Positions 34,692 through 43,842 of a DNA stretch of 60,281 bases are shown here, piece by piece; the stretch's first letter is position 1, and every line of letters begins with the position of its first letter. This stretch comes from Bacteroidota bacterium. GTDB taxonomy: Bacteria > Bacteroidota > Bacteroidia > Bacteroidales > Prolixibacteraceae. Both the position numbers and the translations under genes were made by a program. The stretch spans positions 1-60,281 of the forward strand of contig JAJRSD010000108.1 in assembly GCA_024278975.1 (NCBI GenBank). The letters are read 5' to 3'. The notes beneath the pieces are model-generated. The model was not told the DNA's origin. It was given only the letters and a program-made list of their open reading frames with translations, and ran no database searches.

Positions 34692-35897
34692 ATGGAGTCG
34701 ATAAAAGAGATATATAAAATTGGTCATGGTCCGTCGAGTAGCCATACAATGGGACCGAAAAAGGCGGCAGAACGTTTTCTCGCAAAAAACAAAAAAGCAA
34801 ATCGTTTTGAGGTTATTTTATATGGAAGTCTGGCTGCCACCGGGAAAGGTCATTTAACCGACCGCGCCATTGAACAGACACTCGAAAAATACGAATTGGA
34901 GATAATCTGGAAACCTGATATTTTTTTACCAAAACATCCGAACGCACTGAATCTTAAAGCTTTCGACAAGCAAAACAATTTACTCGACGACTGGACCGCA
35001 TACAGCGTTGGCGGCGGTTCTGTTATCGATGATTCTTCAAAATCGGAAACTAAAAATATTTATCCTCACCAACATCTTACTGAAATTTTAGAGTGGTGCA
35101 ACCAAAATGGAACACAACTTTGGGAGTATGTTGAAGAGTTTGAGGGAAAGGAAATATGGAACTTTTTAGAGGAGATATTGGAAGTAATGTTTGCAAGCAT
35201 AAAAAGAGGATTAGATGGCGATGGCGTTTTACCCGGCGGATTAAAACTTCCCCGCAAAGCACAATCTTTCTTTCTGAAAGGGAAAAGTTATGCCACACCA
35301 TTTAAACGGCGGTCGCAGCTTTTTGCTTATGCACTGGCAGTTTCGGAAGAAAATGCATCGGGCGGGAAAATAGTAACTGCGCCAACCTGCGGAGCAAGCG
35401 GAGTTCTGCCGGCGATACTGTTATATGCAAAAAAGATATTCAAATCTGATAAAAAGTCAATTATAAGAGCACTTGCAACTGCCGGATTAATAGGAAATAT
35501 TGTAAAAACAAATGCCTCTATTTCGGGTGCCGAAGTTGGTTGTCAGGGCGAAGTAGGAACTGCGTGTGCTATGGCATCAGGCGCGGCAACACAAATTATG
35601 GGCGGCACAATTTACCAGATTGAATATTCTGCCGAAATGGGGATAGAACACCACCTCGGATTAACTTGCGACCCCGTTGCAGGACTGGTACAAATTCCTT
35701 GTATAGAGCGAAATGCCTTTGCCGCAGAACGCGCAGTGGCACACAATAATTATGCACTTCTAACTGACGGCAGACACCGTATTAGTTTCGACGAAGTGAT
35801 TGCAACAATGTATAAAACCGGAATAGATTTACAGAGTCAGTACCGGGAAACGTCGCTTGGTGGTCTGGCAAAATTCGATGCTTTACCAAAATGTTAG
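34692..35897 (+). CDS. sdaA: Iron-sulfur L-serine dehydratase, single chain
   Basis: 401 aa. The beta part opens with GHGPSSSHTMGP, which binds substrate. The alpha part holds the cluster cysteines: TAPTCGASG, VGCQGEVGTACAMASG, and HHLGLTCDPVAGLVQIPC with CIERNA. The enzyme converts L-serine to pyruvate and ammonia with an oxygen-labile [4Fe-4S] centre, in keeping with an anaerobic life style. The chain is complete, and it may be co-transcribed with the DUF2891 gene that follows. Confidence 0.93.
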   Translation: MESIKEIYKIGHGPSSSHTMGPKKAAERFLAKNKKANRFEVILYGSLAATGKGHLTDRAIEQTLEKYELEIIWKPDIFLPKHPNALNLKAFDKQNNLLDDWTAYSVGGGSVIDDSSKSETKNIYPHQHLTEILEWCNQNGTQLWEYVEEFEGKEIWNFLEEILEVMFASIKRGLDGDGVLPGGLKLPRKAQSFFLKGKSYATPFKRRSQLFAYALAVSEENASGGKIVTAPTCGASGVLPAILLYAKKIFKSDKKSIIRALATAGLIGNIVKTNASISGAEVGCQGEVGTACAMASGAATQIMGGTIYQIEYSAEMGIEHHLGLTCDPVAGLVQIPCIERNAFAAERAVAHNNYALLTDGRHRISFDEVIATMYKTGIDLQSQYRETSLGGLAKFDALPKC

Positions 35898-35941
35898 AGA
35901 TAGAGAAATCACAGATTTTTATTATTTTTAAACAGCAATCT

Positions 35942-37027
35942 ATGAATATTAAAATAACACTCTTTTTAGCGCTGATATTTATCTGTTTTTTGGGGAATAC
36001 GCAGGAAAATATAAATTCAGTTTCGTTGGAATTCGATTTAAAAAAAGCAGAATACCTTTACCATTTTGCCTATGAATGTATTGACCAGGAGTACCCCAAT
36101 AAATTAAATCAGGTTTTGGGTAACGATAGTTACCTCGCTCCTCCCCGAGAATTACATCCCGCTTTTTATGGCTGTTTCGACTGGCATTCGTCTGTTCACG
36201 GACATTGGACTTTGGTTACAATTTTAAATGAGTTCCCTAATTTTAAGTACAAAAATGAAATTATTGAAAAACTTAAAAAGAATATCACTAAAGAAAACAT
36301 CAGGAAGGAAATTGAATATTTTGATGATAAACATAACAAAAACTACGAGCGAACTTATGGATGGGCGTGGCTGTTAAAATTAGACGAAGCATTACGTGAG
36401 TTGAATTCTACCGAATCTCACAATCTACACAAAAATCTGGAACCTTTGGTTTATATAATTTCAGAAAAGTTTAGTGATTTTTTAGATAAACTTATCTATC
36501 CAATCAGAATTGGAGAGCACAATAATATTGCTTTTGCGCTGTCGTTTGCCTACGATTATGCAGTAAAATACGACTCTGCTTTAGCAATTAAAATAGAGGA
36601 TAAAGCAAAAGAGTATTTTTCGGATGATTGTAATTGCCCGCTAACATGGGAGCCCGGCGGATTTGATTTTCTTTCGCCTTGTTTGCAGGAAGCCACGTTA
36701 ATGCAAAAGATTTTAACTAAAAAAGAATTCGAAAAATGGTTAAAAAAATTTCTGCCAAAGTTTGAAAAGAATCCGGCCAAATTTATCAAAGTTGCTGTTG
36801 TTACAGACCGCAGCGACGGCAAACTTGCACATTTAGACGGGCTGAATTTTAGTCGTTCCTGGTGTTTGTTTGAAATGGGAAAAACATTGGAAAATCAAAA
36901 AATGATAGATTTGGCAAATGAGCATTTTAATTATAGTTACAGCAAAATGGATTCGGGAGAATATGCCGGTTCACACTGGCTGGCTTCGTTTGCTATTTAT
37001 GCACTAAAGGCCTCTGAAATTAAATGA
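35942..37027 (+). CDS. DUF2891 family exported protein
   Basis: 361 aa from the ATG at 35942, which yields a signal peptide (MNIKITLFLALIFICFLGNT). An upstream in-frame ATG at 35891 would overlap sdaA and lose it. DUF2891 is recognised by ELHPAFYGCFDWHSSVHGHW, the repeated His/Asp-rich motifs ERTYGWAWLLKLDEAL and DFLSPCLQEA, and the end HLDGLNFSRSW ... GSHWLASFAIYAL. It resembles an alpha/alpha-toroid enzyme fold, possibly a glycan-active enzyme. Activity not known. Followed 58 bases later by the M1 peptidase. Confidence 0.82.
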   Translation: MNIKITLFLALIFICFLGNTQENINSVSLEFDLKKAEYLYHFAYECIDQEYPNKLNQVLGNDSYLAPPRELHPAFYGCFDWHSSVHGHWTLVTILNEFPNFKYKNEIIEKLKKNITKENIRKEIEYFDDKHNKNYERTYGWAWLLKLDEALRELNSTESHNLHKNLEPLVYIISEKFSDFLDKLIYPIRIGEHNNIAFALSFAYDYAVKYDSALAIKIEDKAKEYFSDDCNCPLTWEPGGFDFLSPCLQEATLMQKILTKKEFEKWLKKFLPKFEKNPAKFIKVAVVTDRSDGKLAHLDGLNFSRSWCLFEMGKTLENQKMIDLANEHFNYSYSKMDSGEYAGSHWLASFAIYALKASEIK

Positions 37028-37085
37028 ATTAAAAAATTATTTTGTTCTCCTTTGGCGGATTTATGGGGTCAAAAAACAGAAATAA

Positions 37086-38720
37086 ATGAAAGAAAAATTA
37101 TTACCAAAACAAATCATTTCATCAATTATCCTCGTACTGTTCATTTTTTCTGCAACAGCACAAAATCACCAGGCTCGTTTCGAAAGTATCGATATTCTGC
37201 ACTACTCCTTCGAAATTCATCTAAACGATTCTACAAACAGAATTGAAGGGAAAGCAACTATTTCGTTGAATTTTATAAAACCTGTTAAGCAAATTACATT
37301 AGATTTAATTGAGCCGAACGACTCAACACAAACGGGAATGACAGTATCTTCGGTTACTGAAAACGGTAGTTCCCTAACATTTAAGCAACAAAATAATCAA
37401 CTTAAAATTCAATTATCAGAAAAGTCGATAACCGATAAAAGTGCAACTATTCAAATTGAATACACCGGAATTCCTGCCGATGGTTTAATCATCTCGAAAA
37501 ACAAATTTGGCGACCGCACTTTTTTTGGCGATAACTGGCCAAACCGCGCCCGTTACTGGCTGCCAACTGTTGACCATCCTTCTGACAAAGCAACACTTGA
37601 ATTTCTGGTTTATGCTCCCGAACATTATCAGGTGGTTTCAAACGGTGTTTTGTTCGAAACCACAAATTTGCCAAACGAAATAAAATTTACCCATTGGAAA
37701 GAGAGTGTTCCGCTTTCAACAAAACTTATGGTTATTGGTGTTGCCCGTTTTGCAGTTCGAAATAATGGCAGTTATAAAAACATTCCGGTTAGTAGTTGGG
37801 TTTATCCTCAAAATCGCGAGAATGGGTTTAAAGATTATGCAATCGGGAGAAAAGCTTTGCAATATTTCTCCGAAAAAATTGGGTTTTATTCGTACGAAAA
37901 ACTGGCACATGTTCAGTCTAAAACACGTTATGGCGGAATGGAAAATGCGAGTTGCATATTTTATTCGGAGCGAACAGTAAATGGTAAAAACGGACAGGAG
38001 AGTTTGTTTGCTCACGAAACTGCACACCAGTGGTTTGGCAATTCGGTAACGGAACAAAACTGGCACCACATTTGGCTTAGCGAAGGATTTGCAACTTATT
38101 TAACACACGTTTACAACCAACATTTTCATGGCGAAAAGTATTTCAGAAACAGGCTAAAAAGAGACAGGGAACGTGTAATTGCATATTCAAAAAGAAGATT
38201 GGCTCCGATTATCGACACAACAATTACAAATTATAACCGGTTGCTAAGTACAAACTCGTACCAAAAAGCGAGCTGGTTTTTGCACATGCTACGTATTAAA
38301 ACCGGCGATTCAATTTTCTTTGCCGGACTACAAAAGTATTATCACAACTACCAAAATTCAACCGCTTTAACCACAGATTTTAAAAATGTTATGGAAAGTG
38401 TTTCGGGACTCGAACTCGACTCATTTTTCCACCAGTGGCTGTGGCAGCCCGGGCATCCAAATCTTAAAGTTGAATGGGAAAATATATCGAATAAAAAACT
38501 CATAATTATAGTTGAACAAACTCAACCCGATTATATGTTTTCGTTCCCTTTGGAGTTTGAAATTCGATATATAAACGGAGATGTTGATTATAAAACAATT
38601 CAAATTAATGACAGTAAAAAAGAGGTCTCTTTCTCCATAAAAAATGAAGTTAAGAATATTATTATTGACCCTAGTGTGAGATTGCTTTTAGAAAAAACTA
38701 ATTTAAGCAATGTGAATTAA
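37086..38720 (+). CDS. Exported M1 family zinc metallopeptidase
   Basis: 544 aa. The N-terminal signal peptide (IISSIILVLFIFSATAQ) indicates export. An M1 N-terminal beta domain precedes the substrate-anchoring GGMENASC (GAMEN variant) and the zinc site HETAHQWFG with the third ligand in WLSEGFATYL (HExxHx18E, residues about 310-332). It removes N-terminal residues from peptides. It lacks the long C-terminal helical domain of aminopeptidase N, as expected for this short subgroup, and ends with a beta-rich tail. The hairpin array follows at 38796. Confidence 0.92.
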   Translation: MKEKLLPKQIISSIILVLFIFSATAQNHQARFESIDILHYSFEIHLNDSTNRIEGKATISLNFIKPVKQITLDLIEPNDSTQTGMTVSSVTENGSSLTFKQQNNQLKIQLSEKSITDKSATIQIEYTGIPADGLIISKNKFGDRTFFGDNWPNRARYWLPTVDHPSDKATLEFLVYAPEHYQVVSNGVLFETTNLPNEIKFTHWKESVPLSTKLMVIGVARFAVRNNGSYKNIPVSSWVYPQNRENGFKDYAIGRKALQYFSEKIGFYSYEKLAHVQSKTRYGGMENASCIFYSERTVNGKNGQESLFAHETAHQWFGNSVTEQNWHHIWLSEGFATYLTHVYNQHFHGEKYFRNRLKRDRERVIAYSKRRLAPIIDTTITNYNRLLSTNSYQKASWFLHMLRIKTGDSIFFAGLQKYYHNYQNSTALTTDFKNVMESVSGLELDSFFHQWLWQPGHPNLKVEWENISNKKLIIIVEQTQPDYMFSFPLEFEIRYINGDVDYKTIQINDSKKEVSFSIKNEVKNIIIDPSVRLLLEKTNLSNVN

Positions 38721-38795
38721 GAGAACTTCTAAAAATTAATTTCTTGATACGAAGTAATTAGTAGAAATCCCCTTGAGAATTGATGTTTTCTTTTA

Positions 38796-38972
38796 AGGCT
38801 GAAAGCCTAATTTAATTCAGCCCAATGCAACGCATTGGGTAAAAAAACAGATATAAAATAGCGTCCTGTCAGGACAATTTAATTAATCTGCCTTTTCAAG
38901 GCGAATATTTATTTTTTATTATTTAGTCCCAATGTGTTGCATTGGGCTAAAATAAACCGCACTTTCAGTGCG
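38796..38972. repeat. Array of six small hairpins
   Basis: Six self-complementary words lie within 177 bases between the convergent M1 peptidase and dnaE2 genes: AGGCTGAAAGCCT (38796-38808), CCCAATGCAACGCATTGGG (38821-38839), GTCCTGTCAGGAC (38863-38875), GCCTTTTCAAGGC (38890-38902), CCCAATGTGTTGCATTGGG (38928-38946), CGCACTTTCAGTGCG (38958-38972). Four have 3-base loops of GAA, GTC or TTC. Stems differ, so these are not simple duplicates. The rest of the 303-base gap shows nothing more. Confidence 0.75.
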
Positions 38973-39023
38973 TTACTGGAAACAAAATCATATTTCTGTC
39001 CTTGATTTACATAATTGAAAATT

Positions 39024-41969
39024 TCAACTCAAATCATCCAAACTCCTGTATTTCAATCTTTTCATCCAGTTAATTTCAATACTGAAAAACCCATACTCTT
39101 CAACAACTTTTCCGCAAAGCAGATAGCAACCCGGACCGGTAAACGGATTTGGAAATCGTGAATTCGGAAAATGAACTGTGTCTAACCACTCACCATCCAA
39201 ATCGAGCCAGGTACCAAAATACATTATTTCGCCTTTAACGGTTCGCGTGGGTTTCCGGTGAACCAAATAACCGACAATCTCGATATTTTTACCAACAAGT
39301 GCTGGCAATTGGGCAGCTTTCAGATTCGATGTAATCTCCTTCTCGAGCAGACTAATCGGCGACCCTATTGGAAATCCCAGCAACTCAATTTCGTCAAATC
39401 TATTTTCCAGTTTATGTTTCCACAGTTCGGGGAGTCTGAATTCGCGCGGAGCAGTTTCGAAAAGTGTATTTTCGGGAGCCGATTTTTTAGTGTGCCCCAG
39501 TAAATAATGTGCATCCCAAAGCAACTCTTTTTTACTTTTTCCGGTAAAACGCAAACCTCCCGCACGAATCAATATTATCAACTGTTCCAACGAAATCTTC
39601 ACTCTCGAAACAAAGTCGGTTAAACTCTTAAACTTTCCGTTTTTTTCGCGCTCATTCAACATATTTTCTGCCACTTCGCGAACTATTTCGTGCAGTATAT
39701 AAAAGCCAATATAAATGGTTCTGTTTCTGATAGAATTTAGCCACTCGCTTCTGTTTACACACGGAGTTTCAATTTTTGCTCCCTGCATTTTTGCCTCATG
39801 AAAATATAGTTCGGGAGAGTAAAAACCACCACCATTATTTAGCGTGGCAACCATATATTCGCGCGGGAAGTAGGCTTTTAGATAGAGTGCCTGAAAACTT
39901 TCGACTGCATAACTTGCCGAGTGCCCTTTTGAAAATGCGTAATTGGCAAAACTTTCAATCTGAAGCCAGATATTCGATATTGTATTTTCAGCATCTCCTT
40001 TTGCTTTACAATTCACAAAAAACTTCTCTTTTATTTTATTGAAATCGTTGCGCTCCCTGAATTTCCACGACATTCCGCGCCGTAAAACATCGGCCTCGCT
40101 TAAAGTAAGCCCGGCAAAATAGTGAGCCACTTTCAACACATCTTCCTGATAAACCATCACGCCAAATGTCTCCTCTAAAATCTCGTACAGTTCAGGCAAC
40201 TCCTTTCGCGCTTTTTCGCGCCGCTTCTCATCCTGAAAACGCAGAATATATTCGCGCATCATTCCGCTTTTCGCCACACCCGGCCGAATTATCGAACTTG
40301 CCGCAACCAGCCGTTTATAATCTTCGGCTTTCAATTTTGTAAGCAACATCCGCATTGCCGGCGACTCAACATAAAAACAGGCAATCGTTTTCCCCGCTTT
40401 TAGCAACTGTTTTACACGCGGGTCGTTTTTAAACAGGGTTATATTATTGATGTCGATAATTATATTGCGGTTCTTTTTAACTATCGCCAGCGTATCTTTT
40501 ATTTTCCCCAGTCCGCGCTGACTTAAAATATCGAATTTGTACAAACCAATATCTTCAGCAACGTGCATATCGAAATGAGTTGTGGGAAATCCTTTGGGCA
40601 AAATATGTGTTGTGGTATAGCAATTTACGGGCTTCTCCGAAATCAAAATCCCGCTGGCATGAATACTCAAATGGCTGGGCATTCCAGAAATTAGCTTGCT
40701 GTACCTAACAACCCATTCGCCATAATTATCGTTTTTTTGCGGAACAGGATTTCTTTGCAACAGGGTAATTTCATCGGCAGGCAAACCAAATACTTTTCCA
40801 ATTTCGCGGAAAGCCGATTTTTTATTGAAAGTAATATAAGTACCCAGCAGCGCAGTTTTATCCCAACCATATTTATTAAAAATATAGCTGGTAATATCAT
40901 CGCGGTCGGTCCACGAAAAATCAATATCGAAATCGGGCGGGTTTGTTCTGAAAGGATTTATAAACCGCTCAAAATAGAGGTCGAGTTCAATGGGGTCAAC
41001 ATTTGTAATTCGCAACAGATAGGCAACCATACTATTTGCACCACTCCCCCGCCCTACATACGGAAACCCTTTGCTGCGCGCATATTTTACAATATCCCAG
41101 TTGATTAAAAAATATGAAGTGTATCCCAAATCAGTAATCATTTTCAGCTCTTTTTCCATCCGCTCAACAACCTCTTTCGCAGGTTTCCCAAAACGATATT
41201 TCAACCCTTTATTACACTCTTCGCGCAACAATTTGTAATCATTTTCTTTTGAATTGGTAAATAGCTGTTTATTTTTATTTGTTTTGAAATCGAATTCGAC
41301 CGAACACCCGGCAAGTATATTTTCTGTATTCCGAATAATTTCGGGATAACTCTCAAAAGCCTTTGTTAAATCAGCTTTTGAAATAATCATTTCGTCGGGC
41401 GAAGTCTGTTCTAAAAGTGGCAACTGGCTCAACAACGTGTTATTATCGATGGCACGCAGCAACCTGTGAATATTGTAATCACGTTTATTCCGAAAAGAAA
41501 TTGGTTGCAAAATCACCAGTTTATTAAGATGAAAACGCCACTCAGAAAAAGGTAATTTTACCAATTCCGAAGATTTTATTCCCACAAATTCATTCTCTTT
41601 TAATTTGCTGAATTTTGTTCTCTTAAAAGGATAAATAATAAATGTATCATCAATCTCGGGAGCTTTATCGTTAAACTTTTTTTTCTCGTAAAGTTGCCTT
41701 GTAAGAAACTGATTTAATTGATAAAAACCGTTGTTGTTTTTTGCCAGAGCAACAAATTTCTGGTCGATACCATCTCTAAAATCAATCCCCAAAACAGGTT
41801 TAATATCGAATCTATTAGCCAAACGAATAAAGTCGAGGCTTGCCGATGTGTTATTAATATCGGTAAGTGCAAAACTTGTAAAACCCTTTTCTGATAACTC
41901 CTTTAACAACTCCTCCGGCGGAATTGCCCCGTATTTCAGACTAAAATATGTATGACAATTGAGTAGCAT
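39024..41969 (-). CDS. dnaE2: DnaE2-like (second, error-prone type) DNA polymerase III alpha
   Basis: 981 aa, shorter than replicative DnaE (about 1150 or more). The PHP domain begins LNCHTYFSLKYGAIPPEELL, with Asn in place of the first His of the HxH pair, so metal binding there may be weakened. The polymerase core has YVGRGSGANSMVAYLLRI, the catalytic PDFDIDFSW near residue 345, and KGHSASYAVESFQALYLKAYFP. An OB fold ends the chain (IEIVGYLVHRKPTRTVKGE ... FGTWLDLDG). The clamp- and tau-binding C-terminal extension is missing. Together with the Y-family polymerase upstream it suggests a translesion pair; a third component such as ImuA is not in the window. Confidence 0.82.
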   Translation of the reverse strand: MLLNCHTYFSLKYGAIPPEELLKELSEKGFTSFALTDINNTSASLDFIRLANRFDIKPVLGIDFRDGIDQKFVALAKNNNGFYQLNQFLTRQLYEKKKFNDKAPEIDDTFIIYPFKRTKFSKLKENEFVGIKSSELVKLPFSEWRFHLNKLVILQPISFRNKRDYNIHRLLRAIDNNTLLSQLPLLEQTSPDEMIISKADLTKAFESYPEIIRNTENILAGCSVEFDFKTNKNKQLFTNSKENDYKLLREECNKGLKYRFGKPAKEVVERMEKELKMITDLGYTSYFLINWDIVKYARSKGFPYVGRGSGANSMVAYLLRITNVDPIELDLYFERFINPFRTNPPDFDIDFSWTDRDDITSYIFNKYGWDKTALLGTYITFNKKSAFREIGKVFGLPADEITLLQRNPVPQKNDNYGEWVVRYSKLISGMPSHLSIHASGILISEKPVNCYTTTHILPKGFPTTHFDMHVAEDIGLYKFDILSQRGLGKIKDTLAIVKKNRNIIIDINNITLFKNDPRVKQLLKAGKTIACFYVESPAMRMLLTKLKAEDYKRLVAASSIIRPGVAKSGMMREYILRFQDEKRREKARKELPELYEILEETFGVMVYQEDVLKVAHYFAGLTLSEADVLRRGMSWKFRERNDFNKIKEKFFVNCKAKGDAENTISNIWLQIESFANYAFSKGHSASYAVESFQALYLKAYFPREYMVATLNNGGGFYSPELYFHEAKMQGAKIETPCVNRSEWLNSIRNRTIYIGFYILHEIVREVAENMLNEREKNGKFKSLTDFVSRVKISLEQLIILIRAGGLRFTGKSKKELLWDAHYLLGHTKKSAPENTLFETAPREFRLPELWKHKLENRFDEIELLGFPIGSPISLLEKEITSNLKAAQLPALVGKNIEIVGYLVHRKPTRTVKGEIMYFGTWLDLDGEWLDTVHFPNSRFPNPFTGPGCYLLCGKVVEEYGFFSIEINWMKRLKYRSLDDLS

Positions 41970-42435
41970 AACAAAAGCCTCTCCTAACCTCTCCTAAGGA
42001 GAGGAAAAAAAAGGTTGTTTTTAATTTTAAGTGAACGGTTTTTTATATCATTTCGAGAGTTTACCCAAAATATTTTAGGTAAAATGAGTTGATGACAGAG
42101 AGATGCTGAATCAAGTTCAGCATGACGGGACTTATTAACCTCAATATTAATTTAGAACGTCACCCTGAACTTGATTCAGGGTCTAACCAAAATAAGTCAT
42201 TGGCACGACCCAAAGCCTGTCCCAATTTCTCACTACGTTCGAAATGACAGCAACATTTTGGTCAAAAATTAATTTTTTGGCTACTACTCAGCAGTACAAG
42301 TAAAATTTAAATCGTTTATTACCACCTTGTTTTGTCATAATTTTTGTTCAAGAAAAACAAAAATATCGCCAAAACCACTGACTCTCACAACATTTACCCC
42401 CAAGCTAAAGCATGGGGTTATTGATAATCAAAACT
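41970..42435. repeat. Repeat-rich gap with three small palindromes
   Basis: 466 bases between dnaE2 and dinB. CCTCTCCTAAGGAGAGG-type sequence is near 41985. Two 27-nt hairpins of one family lie in opposite orientation: 42101-42127 (AGATGCTGAA ... TTCAGCATGACG) and 42158-42184 (CGTCACCCTGAA ... TTCAGGGTCT). A weaker relative ATTTCTCACTACGTTCGAAA is at 42225-42244. Similar words sit at 13864-13951. No coding sequence seen; any promoter of dnaE2 must lie here. Confidence 0.65.
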
Positions 42436-43653
42436 TTAAATCTGCTGAGTAATAACATTTTTTGGTGGCGAATTACCGCTGAAGGTATTAAAGTTACCGC
42501 CGATATGTTTTACACCCATTGTAACAGCCCGCTTAACAGCTTTTTTCCCATATCTGTCTCTTATTATATCCATCGACTGATAAAGTTTTATTAGTTTTTC
42601 AGAATCTTCGAAAAGCCGGATTTGGTAGCTGCCGCCAATTAAATGGCTAAAACGAACACCAATTAACCTTATTAAAACCCGGCGTTGATAAAGTGCTTCA
42701 AAAAGTTCGAGAGTGATTTTTATTAAAGTATGGTCGAGCGAAGTGTAAGAAATACGGCGCTGTTTGCTATAAGTTTGAAAATCAGAGTACCTTATTTTTA
42801 TCGAAACGCAAGCCGTTAATTTATTCTCTTTCCTAAGTTGGTACGCCAGATTTTCTGCCATTCCAATTAAAATACTTTTCATTTTATATACGTCGGTCGA
42901 GTCGCGCTCAAAAGTTTGTTCTGAGGAAATAGATTTTCGTTCGCGCCAGGCAACAACAGGCGAATTATCGATTCCCTGCGCTTTTTTCCACAACGAAATT
43001 CCGTTTTTGCCCAAAACACTTTCCATAAGCTGAACCGGCATTTCTTGCACAGTCCTCACTTTTTCAACTCCCATACTTCGTAACAAATGGTAAGTTTTTG
43101 TTCCTACCATCGGAATTTTTTTTACCGAAAGCGGAGCTAAAAAAGACTTCTCGAAACCATCTGGAATATTAATTCCATTGTTTGGTTTTGCTTCGCCGGT
43201 TCCAACTTTCGACACGGTTTTATTTACCGAAAGTCCGAAAGAAATGGGGAGCATGGTTTCCCTTATAATTTTTTCGCGCAGCTCTTTTGCCCATTTATAT
43301 GTGCCAAAAAATTTATCCATTCCTGTTACATCAACATAAAATTCGTCGATTGACGATTTCTCGAAAAGCGGAGATTGCTCCCTCACAATTTCGGTAACCA
43401 TTTCGGAGAATCTGGTGTAAACACTGCTATCTCCACGAATAATAGTTGCTTCGGGACATAAAATACGTGCCATTTTCATGGGCATTCCCGAATGGACTCC
43501 AAACTGCCGGGTTTCGTAACTGCACGCCGCAACCACTCCCCTGTTACTGGTGCCGCCAATCAGTACCGGAATATTATTTAACTTCCTGTCCATTAATCGT
43601 TCGCACGAAACAAAAAAGGTATCTAAATCTAAATGTACAATGTGCTTATTCAT
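42436..43653 (-). CDS. dinB: Y-family DNA polymerase IV
   Basis: 405 aa. Catalytic residues: D9 in HLDLDTFFVS and D103/E104 in SSIDEFYVD, which bind the two metal ions. Fingers and palm motifs CSYETRQFGVHSGMPM and FGLSVNKTVSKVGTGEAKP (thumb start), then helix-hairpin-helix IPMVGTKTYHLLRSMG and a little-finger domain. The tail NTFSGNSPPKNVITQQI resembles the C-terminus typical of Bacteroidota DinB. It copies past lesions with low fidelity. It probably forms a lesion-bypass unit with the dnaE2 gene transcribed in the same direction downstream. Confidence 0.95.
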   Translation of the reverse strand: MNKHIVHLDLDTFFVSCERLMDRKLNNIPVLIGGTSNRGVVAACSYETRQFGVHSGMPMKMARILCPEATIIRGDSSVYTRFSEMVTEIVREQSPLFEKSSIDEFYVDVTGMDKFFGTYKWAKELREKIIRETMLPISFGLSVNKTVSKVGTGEAKPNNGINIPDGFEKSFLAPLSVKKIPMVGTKTYHLLRSMGVEKVRTVQEMPVQLMESVLGKNGISLWKKAQGIDNSPVVAWRERKSISSEQTFERDSTDVYKMKSILIGMAENLAYQLRKENKLTACVSIKIRYSDFQTYSKQRRISYTSLDHTLIKITLELFEALYQRRVLIRLIGVRFSHLIGGSYQIRLFEDSEKLIKLYQSMDIIRDRYGKKAVKRAVTMGVKHIGGNFNTFSGNSPPKNVITQQI

Positions 43654-43842
43654 AAATGACTATTATTTCGTCAGTTTTTTGTTGATAATATAGTCAATAA
43701 TATTTGTATTTGTATAAGAAAAATTGGGTATTAGAAAATAGAAGTCAAAAAAGTACAATTAAAATATTTGCAAAACATTAGATTATTGATTGCTGTTTAC
43801 TTCAATTTTAATAATTTTGTCAACTTCAAAAAAATAAAAAAA

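Noticed and set aside
38796-38972. CRISPR array
   Set aside because: Repeats are short hairpins of different sequence with no constant repeat or spacer length, and no cas gene is nearby.
43657-43842. Clear promoter pair for iorAB and dinB
   Set aside because: TATTTG-like words are present, but spacing and -33 elements do not fit well enough to report.
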